From assembly GCA_021772015.1 (NCBI GenBank), contig JAETNS010000009.1:145838-209837 (forward strand): a DNA stretch of 64,000 nt, written 5' to 3'. Below the pieces are notes generated by a model that saw only the letters and a program-made list of their open reading frames with translations, was not told where the DNA came from and searched no databases. This document shows positions 53,728 through 62,948 of the stretch, in pieces (position 1 is the stretch's first letter; each line of letters begins with the position of its first letter). The position numbers and the translations under genes are program-made. Source of the DNA: Prevotellaceae bacterium. Lineage in GTDB: Bacteria; Bacteroidota; Bacteroidia; Bacteroidales; Muribaculaceae.

Positions 53728-53735
53728 CAAAGTTA
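53728..53735 (-). promoter_or_regulatory. -7 box of exonuclease gene
   Basis: Minus-strand TAACTTTG, with only 4 bp between it and the ATG at 53723. Confidence 0.6.
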
Positions 53736-53786
53736 GCGAAAGTTTTTCAATTGTCGGCCAATGATGCAGGCGAATTAATCAGAGAA

Positions 53787-53828
53787 CGACCTGCGTTGCG
53801 TCTTGAAATTCATCCGCAACACAGGTCG
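53787..53828 (-). terminator. Terminator after guanine deaminase
   Basis: Stem of 7 + 6 bp with one mismatch (53787-53793/53822-53828 and 53795-53800/53815-53820). It lies about 25 bp past the guaD stop. Confidence 0.6.
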
Positions 53829-53853
53829 CCCGGGTTTTCAATCATGCCTGCCG

Positions 53854-55245
53854 TCACCCGTCAATCTCGGCGGCATACATATGTTTTTTATCACGGGAAC
53901 GGTCATACACCTTCCTGCCGGCCACATAGGTGGCCTTGTTCATGTTGTCAAGACCGAGAGTCATCAAAACAAACAGTTTCTCGAAGATGTCGCCGGTGTA
54001 TTTCATCCTCCACGATGCATATTCGGTCGGAGCAAGATCTATCACAGCGAGGTCAGCCTCATAGCCCGGAGCGATTGATCCGATGGTGTTTTCGAGACGT
54101 AACGTCTCGGCTCCTCCACGGGTGGCGAGATAGAAACTCCTGACGGCATCAAGGCTGCGGGCTTTCATCATCGCGACCTTGTAGGCCTCGCCGAGTTGTC
54201 TGGGGATGGAGAAATTCGTACCACCTCCCACATCCGTGCCGATTCCGAAACGGACAGGCCGGGATTGTTCTTTCGCCTCCCAGTATCTGAACTCCCCGTC
54301 TCCGAGAAAAAGATTGGATGAAGGACAATGAGCGACACCACATCCGCAATCATGAAGGATCTGCCATTCCGCTTCCTCGACCAGACAGCAGTGAGCCATC
54401 ACCGAACGCTTGCCGACAAGTCCGAAATGCTTGTATACTTCGGTATAATTGGATTGTTGTGGGAAGAGCTGCCTGACCCACTCGATCTCACTCTCCGCCT
54501 CGTCAAGATGGGTATGCATGTACACCCCGTCATCAATGTAACGTTGATAAAGATCTCCGGCAAGGCTCAGCTGTTCGGGGGTTGAAGTTGGAGCGAAACG
54601 GGGAATTACAGCATAGAGCTGTCGGCCACGGTGATGCCACTTCTTCAACAGATTTTCACTCAATATCACGGATTCCTCGGCTGATTCATCCTTAAGGGAA
54701 TCCGGGAGATTGCGGTCCTGGAGTACCTTTCCTGTTATCATGCGGGTGTCGTAACGCTCCGACTCCTCGAAGAATGCATCCACTGACTCGGCGAAAGTTG
54801 TCGAGAAGACATTCGCGGTAGTTGTGCCTTGCTCAAGCAATTGCCTGAAGAATATCTTCGCCACCTCGTCGGCAAAGGCTTTGTCCCTGAATTTAGACTC
54901 CGTGGGAAAGGTATATTGATTAAGCCAGTTCAACAATGTGTCACCGAAAGATCCGAGCATCGGTGACTGCACATAATGCACATGGCAATCGATAAAGCCC
55001 GGCATCACCAGCGCGTCGGTGTAGGTGTCGATATCCACAAGGCCGGGATAGCGTCCTATGATGTCATTGTAGTTGTCCACATCTAAGATATGGCCATCCC
55101 GGATCACAATGAGTCCGTCAGGGAGATAGTCATAACATTCTTCTTCATTATTGAGGAAAGGATCAGCCTTGTAGGTCAGTATCTGCCCGCGTATCCCTTT
55201 TAGATTGCCTCCGCCGGGGTTGACAGGATAAGTAATTTTAGTCAT
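53854..55245 (-). CDS. guaD: Guanine deaminase
   Basis: Zinc amidohydrolase converting guanine to xanthine. From the ATG at 55245 (MTKITYPVNPGGG) it has 463 residues. Metal and substrate motifs: GFIDCHVHYVQSP (HxH), YMHTHLDEAESEIEW (His and catalytic Glu), SVMAHCCLVEEAEW (His) and GIGTDVGGGTNFSIP (Asp). The specific S-P-M-L-G-S and G-G-T-N-F-S pieces separate guanine deaminase from other amidohydrolases. A hairpin terminator follows. It stands alone, so purine salvage here is not clustered. Confidence 0.94.
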   Translation of the reverse strand: MTKITYPVNPGGGNLKGIRGQILTYKADPFLNNEEECYDYLPDGLIVIRDGHILDVDNYNDIIGRYPGLVDIDTYTDALVMPGFIDCHVHYVQSPMLGSFGDTLLNWLNQYTFPTESKFRDKAFADEVAKIFFRQLLEQGTTTANVFSTTFAESVDAFFEESERYDTRMITGKVLQDRNLPDSLKDESAEESVILSENLLKKWHHRGRQLYAVIPRFAPTSTPEQLSLAGDLYQRYIDDGVYMHTHLDEAESEIEWVRQLFPQQSNYTEVYKHFGLVGKRSVMAHCCLVEEAEWQILHDCGCGVAHCPSSNLFLGDGEFRYWEAKEQSRPVRFGIGTDVGGGTNFSIPRQLGEAYKVAMMKARSLDAVRSFYLATRGGAETLRLENTIGSIAPGYEADLAVIDLAPTEYASWRMKYTGDIFEKLFVLMTLGLDNMNKATYVAGRKVYDRSRDKKHMYAAEIDG

Positions 55246-55273
55246 ATTAACAATATGATGTTGGAAATCAGAC

Positions 55274-55314
55274 AAACAGTCCTGCAAATACATCAAGCAT
55301 CAGCAGGACTGTTT
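55274..55314. terminator. Hairpin between lipoprotein and guaD
   Basis: AAACAGTCCTGC (55274-55285) pairs perfectly with GCAGGACTGTTT (55303-55314). T-runs lie at both 3' arms, the longer on the plus strand; it should end the lipoprotein transcript. Confidence 0.75.
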
Positions 55315-55362
55315 TTTATGTCATCGGGAAACGATTCCCGTTGGGATATTTGGCTTATACCA

Positions 55363-56244
55363 TCAGTCCGTCTTGATGATAAGGAAATTAGACTGATTCC
55401 AGAAACGGGTCGGATTGGTGATCTTAAGGATCTTCATGCCATTCGCGCCGTCGACGATCTCATAAGAGTCTGCCGGCTGGTTTGTCATGACTTTCGCCTT
55501 CTTTGATCCAAGGTTGATAGTCCGCAGTGACCGCTTGTCACCTGTGGTGAAATAGTTCTGGTCGAAATTCTCGGGCATGATTTTGGTCTTGCGCAGGAAG
55601 CCCGACTGCATGAGGTTGTGGGCTTTCAGCTCCTTCCCGGTCCCGATAGCGTAGTAACAGAGGTTCATTTCATTGTTAAGCTCGACTGCGCGGCGTTCAG
55701 CGTCCTGACGGGCAGTAGATTCCACTTCGACGACATTTGTCAGCGAATCCTTTTCCTGACCCAGAGCGGTGACCGAGCGGCTTAACCCCTGGATCTGGAT
55801 ATTAGCGTCGGCAAGCTGTCCGCGTAGCCCTTCGATAGTCTTCTCCTGATCGGCGATCTGGGTTTTCAGGTTCGTGATGGCCCTCTGAAGGGTGGCATTG
55901 TTCTGGTTGCTCGCGGCGAGTTGCTGCTCAAGCTGTTCCAGACGTTGGCGACGCTGCTCCAGGGCATTTTGTATCTGCTCCATGTCCTCGCGGATCTGAC
56001 GGCGCTTGTCAGGAGTCTCGGCTCCGAGACCTCCTGAACTAAGAATGTTTTCCATCTGCTTGATCTGGCTCATCCCTTCGGTTATGTCATTCAGGATGAC
56101 AAGAAGAGAATCCTGGTTAGCCAAGGCGACATGAAGGGAATCAGAAGTCGTCGGGACTCCCGCTTGGTTACCGTCTTTGTTCTGACAGGATGCCAGCGTG
56201 GCCAAGGCCGCTACGGCCACTAAGCCTAATTTCATGATTTTCAT
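55363..56244 (-). CDS. Coiled-coil lipoprotein, function unknown
   Basis: 293 residues. Lipoprotein signal MKIMKLGLVAVAALATLASC with Q-N-K-D after the cysteine. Residues about 45-200 form a long Gln/Glu-rich coiled coil (QNALEQRRQRLEQLEQQLAA). The C-terminal ~90 residues are a compact domain (NLCYYAIGTGKELKAHNLM ... FLIIKTD) of a type conserved in Bacteroidetes lipoproteins but of unknown role. It follows rsmI by 54 bp and ends at a strong hairpin. A structural role between membrane and periplasm is a guess. Confidence 0.78.
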   Translation of the reverse strand: MKIMKLGLVAVAALATLASCQNKDGNQAGVPTTSDSLHVALANQDSLLVILNDITEGMSQIKQMENILSSGGLGAETPDKRRQIREDMEQIQNALEQRRQRLEQLEQQLAASNQNNATLQRAITNLKTQIADQEKTIEGLRGQLADANIQIQGLSRSVTALGQEKDSLTNVVEVESTARQDAERRAVELNNEMNLCYYAIGTGKELKAHNLMQSGFLRKTKIMPENFDQNYFTTGDKRSLRTINLGSKKAKVMTNQPADSYEIVDGANGMKILKITNPTRFWNQSNFLIIKTD

Positions 56245-56298
56245 AATCGAACAGTTAAAACGTGTTTTGTATTCTTAATTGTGAAGCTTGGCGGAGGA

Positions 56299-57051
56299 CT
56301 ATTCCTCCATGCCGGCCGGACGGTATTTGTTGCGATGAACTTTCTTTTCACCGGATGCAACCCGATTGCCCGACACTACTATAACGATTTCACCTCTGGG
56401 ATTGTTTTCGGCAAAGTAATCGACAAGCTCTCCCAATGTCGCGTTATGAGTCGAATTATGGAGCTTTGATATCTCACGGGACACGGAAGCAGCCCTTTCC
56501 GGGCCACACACTTCCGCAAGATCGCGCAAGGTCTTGACCAACCGCAGAGGTGACTCATAAATGATAAATGTACGCTCGTCTGCCGCGAGCTCCGCCAAAC
56601 GCGTGGCGCGCCCTTTCTTCTGAGGGAGGAATCCTTCGAAACAGAATCTCTCACAAGGGAGGCCCGAATTAACGAGAGCCGGAACGAAAGCTGTCGCTCC
56701 AGGAAGGGTCTCGACTTCAACCCCTGACTGACGGCATTCCCTGACAAGCATAAATCCCGGATCGGAGATGGCGGGCGTGCCTGCATCAGAGATCAAGGCC
56801 AGCACCTCCCCCGCCAGTATTCTTTCAACCAACGGCTTCACGGTCTCATGCTCGTTGAACTTATGATGGGAGGACATGGGGGTATGTATGTCGAAATGAC
56901 GGGCTATCACACCACTTGTCCGGGTGTCCTCTGCCAATATGAGATTGGCGTTTCGCAACACCTCCACTGCTCTTGGGGTCATGTCGCCAAGATTACCGAC
57001 CGGAGTCGGTACGACATATAATTTCCCTGCGCCTTTGTTTTGATCTGCCAT
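56299..57051 (-). CDS. rsmI: 16S rRNA (cytidine-1402-2'-O)-methyltransferase
   Basis: Methylates C1402 of 16S rRNA. 250 residues of the TP-methylase family: LYVVPTPVGNLGDMTPRAVEVL at the start, ILAEDTRTSGVIARHF, LISDAGTPAISDPGF and the tail PRGEIVIVVSGN. All standard RsmI motifs are present. It lies 36 bp downstream of an acidic hypothetical gene. Confidence 0.95.
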   Translation of the reverse strand: MADQNKGAGKLYVVPTPVGNLGDMTPRAVEVLRNANLILAEDTRTSGVIARHFDIHTPMSSHHKFNEHETVKPLVERILAGEVLALISDAGTPAISDPGFMLVRECRQSGVEVETLPGATAFVPALVNSGLPCERFCFEGFLPQKKGRATRLAELAADERTFIIYESPLRLVKTLRDLAEVCGPERAASVSREISKLHNSTHNATLGELVDYFAENNPRGEIVIVVSGNRVASGEKKVHRNKYRPAGMEE

Positions 57052-57087
57052 ATCGCCTTGTTTTGTTTCAGTTTACACCGAGGACAA

Positions 57088-57861
57088 TTATTTGAAGAAT
57101 ACCATCAGAGCCTGATAAAATTCCTTTCCGGGACTCTCGTTCAAGTTCAAACGAAGGCTACCTACAAGATATTCCTTCAAAGCCTCCCGATCTGTCAGCC
57201 TGGCGATATGATCAAGAGACCGGATGAAGTCAGACTTTGAACCACCAAAAATTTCCCTTCGGAAAAGAAATGCGTCATTTATCGAGAATGACCGCTGCAG
57301 CTCACCCGGATTGACGTGATAAAACTCTTCGCCATCAACAGAAACTTGTGAATCACAACCAGATTCAGACAGATGATTTTCCATTGGTGATGAACAAGGA
57401 GTGCCGACTGACACCTCTTCATCAGTATCCGGCTCCGGCTCAAGTATTCCTGACACTTCTTCCATTGTGTCATCATCTGATATGGAGTTGTCGGAGACAT
57501 CATCGGTCACAATATCCGCATCGGCCTTTTCTTCATATTCGGCGCTTTCCGCGATCATGGCAATGTCGGCCTCATCACTGTCGCTTTCCCCGTGGTGACT
57601 GCATGGAATCTCTTCCTCTGGCTGTTTCCGGGACTGTTGGTCAGGCTCTTCCCGACACTCCTCTTCATGAGTCTTTTCATCACCATAGTTGCAGGCTTCA
57701 TCTGTTGTAGTGGCAGCCAATTCGGCCAGCGATATGATTTTCAACTTCAATCCGTCCGGTAGATCCGCCCGGCCGGCATCCTTTATGAGCAATAACTCTT
57801 CAGCGATATCCGCCGTCAAGCCAAGCATCTGATCTATAACAGGGTTCATTAGTGTTGTCAT
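57088..57861 (-). CDS. Acidic protein with conserved C-terminal domain
   Basis: From the ATG at 57861 (MTTLMNPVIDQMLGL) about 257 residues. The N-terminal ~45 residues form a short helix bundle, residues about 55-185 are extremely Asp/Glu/Ser-rich and likely disordered, and the C-terminal ~80 residues (FSINDAFLFRREIFGGSKSDF ... FYQALMVFF) are a compact helical domain seen in other Bacteroidetes hypotheticals. No function is known. It lies 47 bp after the carboxypeptidase gene (5 bp if the ATG at 57903 is used), so it is probably in that operon. Confidence 0.7.
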   Translation of the reverse strand: MTTLMNPVIDQMLGLTADIAEELLLIKDAGRADLPDGLKLKIISLAELAATTTDEACNYGDEKTHEEECREEPDQQSRKQPEEEIPCSHHGESDSDEADIAMIAESAEYEEKADADIVTDDVSDNSISDDDTMEEVSGILEPEPDTDEEVSVGTPCSSPMENHLSESGCDSQVSVDGEEFYHVNPGELQRSFSINDAFLFRREIFGGSKSDFIRSLDHIARLTDREALKEYLVGSLRLNLNESPGKEFYQALMVFFK

Positions 57862-57908
57862 TGTTTGAATCTGAAGGATATTAGCCGGTATGGACCGGAC
57901 CATTCATA

Positions 57909-59189
57909 TCAGAACTGCTGTTTCAGGAAACCGGCAATGGCATCCCTCACTTCAGCTCTTTTGCAGAAAAAATCGTTGACGAGTATAACTACCACATGAG
58001 TCGGATTCCCGGAATCGTCGAGTTTGTAGCCGGCGTAACAATGCACTCCATTCATGCTTCCGCTTTTCAGGGCGAGTTTCCCTTGAAGACGCGTACCTTT
58101 CAACAACGATTTGACGGTGCCCTCCTTCCCGACCAAGGGGAAAAAAGAGACATATTTCGCGGAATCGTCACGGCCTGCCATCATCATCAGCAGGTCAGCC
58201 ATGAACCGGGCGGTGACTCTATTGTTTCGTGACAGTCCGGAGCCATCATGGATATCTGTTATATCAAAATCAAGCCCACAGGAGGACAGAAGACGACGTT
58301 CGCGGGCGATCGCTGCGGAACGCGGCTGTCCGGGAGCCAATAATCTCAACATTCCTTCCGCGAAAAGGTTGTCAGATCGTTTCATGAGGTTATCAAGGAT
58401 CTCCTTCCCATAAGGGGACCGGTGGACAAGGATCTCGGCCATTGGCATCAGAGCGGTGTCGGAGGTCTGCCAGCAGACAGGAATTCCCTCGGCAAGCAAT
58501 CTGTTTTCCAGCGCCTCGCCAAACACTTCTGACGGAAGTTCCATAGCCTTGTCTCCTACCCGGTTGTCTCGATAGTTCAACGCATACAGCCCGGCACCAT
58601 ATTCATATTTGATATCTGAAAGTTCCCAACGGTCACATGGGCCATTGTCAGGAAAAGAGGAAGAGTCAATCTGTATCTCCCCTTCAATCTGTCGGATACC
58701 GGCGTTCTTGACCGCCTGTACTATCTCATTGATGAAAACGGCATTCCCGGGAAACTGGAAGCTTTCAATAGTCGGATCACCATTTCCGACTATTATCAGA
58801 TCCCCGAGCAAGACTCCGTCATCCAACCGTCCGCGAATATATACGCGGGTCTCGAAACGCGCCGTGTCAAGTCCGGCCTCAATGGCTGCCGCAGCAGTCA
58901 GGCATTTCATGGTGCTCGCCGGAAGCATCGCCTTGTGGGGATTCTGACTCACCACGTCACGACCTGTAGACAAATCCCTGACTATCACTGCCACCGATGA
59001 CGCGCGATCACGGGAGAACGGGATTACAGACCGGGCTGTGGCTGACAGGGAAGACAGCACGACCGACAATGCCACAATTAGAGGAATCAGCCGTCCCCCC
59101 TGCTTACGTCCCGACGGATTTTCCGTAAGAGGCGTTACCTTGTCGCCATCGTATCTGTCGTATGTTATGTTATATCCTTTCAACTCCAT
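57909..59189 (-). CDS. dacB: D-alanyl-D-alanine carboxypeptidase, PBP4 type
   Basis: S13-family penicillin-binding protein that trims or cuts peptidoglycan cross-links. 426 residues. A membrane anchor or signal (LIPLIVALSVVLSSLSATA) begins after 32 cytoplasmic residues. The active-site motifs are present: SxxK in ASTMKCLTAA, SxN in MKRSDNLFAE and KSG in LALKSGSMNGV. The large insertion domain typical of PBP4 is present. An acidic hypothetical gene follows closely. Confidence 0.92.
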   Translation of the reverse strand: MELKGYNITYDRYDGDKVTPLTENPSGRKQGGRLIPLIVALSVVLSSLSATARSVIPFSRDRASSVAVIVRDLSTGRDVVSQNPHKAMLPASTMKCLTAAAAIEAGLDTARFETRVYIRGRLDDGVLLGDLIIVGNGDPTIESFQFPGNAVFINEIVQAVKNAGIRQIEGEIQIDSSSFPDNGPCDRWELSDIKYEYGAGLYALNYRDNRVGDKAMELPSEVFGEALENRLLAEGIPVCWQTSDTALMPMAEILVHRSPYGKEILDNLMKRSDNLFAEGMLRLLAPGQPRSAAIARERRLLSSCGLDFDITDIHDGSGLSRNNRVTARFMADLLMMMAGRDDSAKYVSFFPLVGKEGTVKSLLKGTRLQGKLALKSGSMNGVHCYAGYKLDDSGNPTHVVVILVNDFFCKRAEVRDAIAGFLKQQF

Positions 59190-59311
59190 TTCAGCCTACG
59201 AATTTACTAAACAATCAATCTTTAAACAAACTTTTCAGGGGCAAAACAATCCTATGGGATAGAAATAAGCGTTTTTTCAACCCCAATTTCCTTTTTATCC
59301 CATTTTTTTCG

Positions 59312-59319
59312 TAACTTCG
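59312..59319 (+). promoter_or_regulatory. -7-like box ahead of tetR-fabG
   Basis: TAACTTCG, one mismatch from TAnnTTTG, 68 bp before the tetR ATG and preceded by a T-rich stretch. Confidence 0.4.
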
Positions 59320-59387
59320 CCGATTGAATCGACCTCTCTCCCAGATTATCACCAATCATCCAGAAGCACATCAGGTCGGAAGAAGGC

Positions 59388-60002
59388 ATGGCACTTAAAA
59401 CCCGCGACAAACTCATAGAAGTGGCCCGGCAACTCTTCGCCCACAAAGGGGTGGAGAACACCACCATGCTCGACATCGCCAACGCCTCGGAAAAAGGGCG
59501 ACGCACGATCTACACTTACTTCAAAAACAAACGCGAGATCCACCAGGCGGTGATCGAACGTGAGAGCGACCAGATTGTCAGCCGCCAGAAACAGATCCTC
59601 GACTCGCCGGAAACTTGTTCCGAAAAGTTGCGTCAGTTTATGGAGGCCCGCTTCCAGATACTCATCTGTCCGACAGGCCGGCGTGAACGCCAGGAGACTG
59701 TCCCCCTGCTGATGCGGCTTGACGTGACCCGTGCGGAGAAAACCCGTCGTCTGGCTGCCCGCAAGGAAATCGAGATACTGAAAGAGATCCTCGAAGAGGG
59801 GAAAAACAACGGCGAGTTTTCCGGGCCACAGGCTGACCGCGCCCTGGCAATGATCATAACGTTGATGAAAGGAGCCGACGCTCCGGGTCTCAGCCTCAAC
59901 CTCGAAGACGCGTCAACAGATCTCGAACGCGCCCAGCGTGACATCATAGACTTCATAATAGCCGGGATCGCCCCACGATCCCAGACAACAACTATCATAT
60001 AA
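59388..60002 (+). CDS. TetR-family transcriptional regulator
   Basis: 204 residues with an N-terminal TetR DNA-binding domain (residues 5-50: KLIEVARQLFAHKGVENTTMLDIANASEKGRRTIYTYFKNKREI). The helical C-terminal domain is a ligand pocket without a recognisable specificity. It lies 5 bp upstream of fabG, so it is likely to be co-transcribed, and it may regulate fatty acid synthesis or this operon; that is inference from position only. Confidence 0.9.
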   Translation: MALKTRDKLIEVARQLFAHKGVENTTMLDIANASEKGRRTIYTYFKNKREIHQAVIERESDQIVSRQKQILDSPETCSEKLRQFMEARFQILICPTGRRERQETVPLLMRLDVTRAEKTRRLAARKEIEILKEILEEGKNNGEFSGPQADRALAMIITLMKGADAPGLSLNLEDASTDLERAQRDIIDFIIAGIAPRSQTTTII

Positions 60003-60007
60003 ACGTC

Positions 60008-60754
60008 ATGAAATTACTTGAAGGAAAAACCGCGCTTATCACCGGAGCCGCCCGTGGTATCGGTAAGGAGATAGCGCTCCGCTTTGCCAAAGAAGGTGCC
60101 AACATAGCGTTCACCGACCTCGTTATCGATGAGAACGGCAAGAAGACTGAAGAGGAGATCGCCACCCTTGGAGTGAAAGTCAAGGGATACGCCTCAAACG
60201 CCGCTGATTTCGCCCAGACCGAGGAAGTGGTAAAAGAAGTGCATAAAGATTTCGGATCAATCGACATTCTTGTCAACAATGCCGGCATCACCAAAGACGG
60301 TCTCATGATGAGAATGACCGAGGCTCAGTGGGACGCAGTAATCGCAGTGAACCTCAAAAGCGCGTTCAACTTTATTCACGCCGTGCTTCCGATCATGCTT
60401 CGCCAGCGCAGCGGCTCCATCATCAACATGGCCTCTGTTGTCGGCGTGCACGGTAACGCCGGCCAGAGCAATTATGCCGCATCCAAGGCCGGCCTCATAG
60501 CTCTCGCCAAGAGCATCGCCCAGGAGGTAGGATCCCGCGGAATCCGCGCCAACGCGATCGCCCCCGGTTTCATCGAGACAGCTATGACCGCCGCACTTCC
60601 CGAAGAAGTACGCAAGGAGTGGGCAATGAAGATTCCCCTGCGTCGCGCCGGAAAGGTCGATGACATCGCCGATGTGGCCACATTCCTTGCTTCCGACATG
60701 TCTTCCTATGTCACCGGACAGGTTATCCAGGTTGACGGCGGTATGAACATGTAA
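60008..60754 (+). CDS. fabG: 3-oxoacyl-ACP reductase FabG
   Basis: NADPH-dependent reductase of fatty acid elongation. 248 residues with Rossmann motif TGAARGIGKEIALRFAKEG, NNAGITKDGLMMRM, catalytic Ser (NMASVVGVHGN) and Tyr-x-x-x-Lys (NYAASKAGLIAL), and the C-terminal FLASDMSSYVTGQVIQVDGGM typical of true FabG. It is translated right after the tetR gene (5 bp) and ends at a perfect hairpin. Confidence 0.95.
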   Translation: MKLLEGKTALITGAARGIGKEIALRFAKEGANIAFTDLVIDENGKKTEEEIATLGVKVKGYASNAADFAQTEEVVKEVHKDFGSIDILVNNAGITKDGLMMRMTEAQWDAVIAVNLKSAFNFIHAVLPIMLRQRSGSIINMASVVGVHGNAGQSNYAASKAGLIALAKSIAQEVGSRGIRANAIAPGFIETAMTAALPEEVRKEWAMKIPLRRAGKVDDIADVATFLASDMSSYVTGQVIQVDGGMNM

Positions 60755-60780
60755 TCCACGAGTACCTATCCTGCGGATAT

Positions 60781-60823
60781 AATAAAAGAGTTGCCGCCCT
60801 GATTGGGCGGCAACTCTTTTATT
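60781..60823. terminator. Bidirectional terminator fabG / TM2 gene
   Basis: 19-bp perfect stem (60781-60799 with 60805-60823), loop TGATT, with A/T runs at both ends that supply U-tracts on both strands. Confidence 0.9.
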
Positions 60824-60863
60824 ACAGTACTTGTATATGGCACTAATGATTGTTGTTCTTCTG

Positions 60864-61376
60864 TCAGAAGAATGGGAAGAACGAATTTGAAGCGACAAAC
60901 TTGCGGTCGAATTCCTCGTTGGTCAGATTCCAGAAAGCAAGTATACCCTGGATCACAGGAAGTATCGCCCATGCTCCGCAAGTGATGGCCACCAGAACAA
61001 TTGTCAGAATGCCTGCGCCGACCTTATTGATATAAAAATAATGCAATCCGATGGAGCCGAGCATCAACGCGAAGATAGCATAGATCCCACGGCATTTACC
61101 TTCGGGGCCACAGTTGAAAGCGTTATTGGAAGTGGTCTCCACATAAGGGCGCATAGGTTGCTGGTAAGGACGCTGCTGATAACCTTGTTGCTGATAGCCT
61201 TGGTTATATCCTTGCTGATACCCCTGTTGCTGGTAGCCTTGCTGTTGATAGTTTCCCTGCTGTTGATAACCCTGCTGGTTATAATTCTGGTTGTAAGTCT
61301 GTTGCTGGCTATAGCCCTGCTGCTGATAGCCCTGTCCGGCTTGCTGTCCGGAGTCGTAAGGTTGATTGGGATTCAT
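60864..61376 (-). CDS. TM2-domain protein with Gln/Tyr-rich N-terminal repeat
   Basis: 170 residues. Residues 7-75 are a low-complexity Gln/Tyr/Gly region with repeats such as YQQQGYQQQGY, resembling prion-like sequences. Residues 88-152 form a TM2 domain: CRGIYAIFALMLGSIGLHYFYINKVGAGI and a second helix ending NLTNEEFDRKF. TM2 proteins have two helices with a short turn and unknown general function; in bacteria the tail often binds or coats the surface. Promoter box at 61424-61431. It converges with fabG across a strong hairpin. Confidence 0.85.
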   Translation of the reverse strand: MNPNQPYDSGQQAGQGYQQQGYSQQQTYNQNYNQQGYQQQGNYQQQGYQQQGYQQGYNQGYQQQGYQQRPYQQPMRPYVETTSNNAFNCGPEGKCRGIYAIFALMLGSIGLHYFYINKVGAGILTIVLVAITCGAWAILPVIQGILAFWNLTNEEFDRKFVASNSFFPFF

Positions 61377-61423
61377 GATTCTTTTGGCAAACTTGTGAAA
61401 AGTTTATTTTTACTCTTTGACTG

Positions 61424-61431
61424 CAAAAATA
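61424..61431 (-). promoter_or_regulatory. -7 box of TM2 gene
   Basis: Minus-strand TATTTTTG, 47 bp upstream of the ATG. Confidence 0.5.
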
Positions 61432-61536
61432 ACTTTTTGGTTGCAACCTGCCAAATAATCATGACAAAAAAAGACATCCTATAGGATGTCTTTTTAATAT
61501 CAGTGGCATTATTACGGATCGACCGCTGCCTTAAAG

Positions 61537-61610
<74 letters not shown>

Positions 61611-61661
61611 CATGTTTATCCAAGAACTGTCCGGCAAAGCAGATCGTTTCTTAAGACGGTG

Positions 61662-61692
61662 CAAAGGTACAAACTTTTTTTGATTTCGCAAA
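61662..61692 (-). promoter_or_regulatory. tRNA-His promoter
   Basis: Minus-strand TTTG (plus 61689-61692) and TACCTTTG (plus 61662-61669), spacer 19 bp. Confidence 0.7.
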
Positions 61693-61760
61693 CGTTTTGT
61701 CGATTTTTTATCTTGTTATTTTTCGGCACCGGAGAAAACGGGGACAACAGCAGGTCTTGA

Positions 61761-62888
61761 TTATTCCTCGGGAATCTCCCCTATATTGCCCGAGCAAAAC
61801 GCTGAACGCGCGGAGGAGGCGAAATCATATGCCCGGCTACGCCAGGCATCCGGCACAGAATCCAACGGGACAACCTTATAATTTTCCCTGACAAACCCAT
61901 AACGTTTACCGACAGGCGCTGTTCCCGATGAAGGTGACGGCTTGAAAGCGGTGTCGACCGGAGGCACCGTGAACACGAGCTTATAAGCGGCATTCTTCAC
62001 ATAAGCCACGCCCAGGCTGTCACGTGCGACAGTCACCCTGGTCATCAGTCCTCCACGGGTGTCGCGGGTCATCATGTTTGATATGAAATTACCGTGGGAA
62101 TATGCCAGAAACATCGGCTTGCCCGTAACCGCGTTTTCACGAAACTCCATCGGCTGTATGACATGGGGATGTCCTCCCATGATTATGTCAACACCCTCCT
62201 CCTCAAGGAAACGCGCCCATTGTTTCTCATAACGGACCGGCGAAAGGGTATATTCCTCCCCCCAGTGCATTGCCGCGACGATTATCTCCGCCCCGGCATG
62301 ACGGGCTTTGGCAATATCAGCGCGTATGCCATCTGCGGAAATATAATCCACTACAGCATCACCGGCCACTGAAAAACCATTCGTGCCGTAAGTGTAATTG
62401 ACGAAACCTACTTTGAATCCTTTTATGTCGGCAATGAAAGGCAGACGTTTATCCCTGTCGGCGGCATTAAGATATGTGCCGATATGGGCCAATCCAAGCG
62501 AATCGAGTGTAGTTACGGTTTTCATCAATCCACGGTCGCGCCGATCAAGCGTATGGTTATTGGCCGTAAGGAAAAGGTCAAACCCTGCTTCAGCAAGCGC
62601 GACCGCGTAACTGTCGGGAGCATTGAACTGGGGATAGCCTGAATATGCTCCTCCGGCGAGTGGTGTCTCAAGGTTGACAATAGCGTAATCAGCTTCCCTC
62701 ACATATGGAGCTATCACAGAGAAGCAATAGGAATAGTCATACCCGGATTCCCCTCGCTTGGCGGCCTCAAGCTGACCGGTATGCATCATAGCGTCTCCGG
62801 CAAACACCAGGTCGATCTCGTTACCGGAAGCAAGAGATACCGCGAAAGCGGCGGCCGCCGCCACAAGACTGCTTATCGACATAACCAC
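61761..62888 (-). CDS. CapA-family phosphoesterase-like protein
   Basis: 375 residues with a signal peptide (VMSISSLVAAAAAFAVSLASG). CapA (PGA_cap) fold related to metallophosphatases: LVFAGDAMMHTGQ, AIVNLETPL, TANNHTLDRRDRGL, AAMHWGEEY and MGGHPHVIQPME, which keep the Asp/Asn/His metal residues. Family members were named from poly-gamma-glutamate capsule loci, but no pgs genes are here, so the real reaction is unknown. The gene precedes tRNA-His on the minus strand and follows folD by 60 bp. Confidence 0.88.
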   Translation of the reverse strand: MVMSISSLVAAAAAFAVSLASGNEIDLVFAGDAMMHTGQLEAAKRGESGYDYSYCFSVIAPYVREADYAIVNLETPLAGGAYSGYPQFNAPDSYAVALAEAGFDLFLTANNHTLDRRDRGLMKTVTTLDSLGLAHIGTYLNAADRDKRLPFIADIKGFKVGFVNYTYGTNGFSVAGDAVVDYISADGIRADIAKARHAGAEIIVAAMHWGEEYTLSPVRYEKQWARFLEEEGVDIIMGGHPHVIQPMEFRENAVTGKPMFLAYSHGNFISNMMTRDTRGGLMTRVTVARDSLGVAYVKNAAYKLVFTVPPVDTAFKPSPSSGTAPVGKRYGFVRENYKVVPLDSVPDAWRSRAYDFASSARSAFCSGNIGEIPEE

Positions 62889-62948
62889 CCCTTCAAAATT
62901 TTCATTTGCCGGTCAGGAAACGCAATCACATTTCATGTCGTGCGGATC

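Noticed and set aside
61180..61340. CRISPR-like or minisatellite array in the TM2 gene
   Set aside because: The repeats are codon-phased Gln/Tyr/Gly coding repeats without unique spacers.
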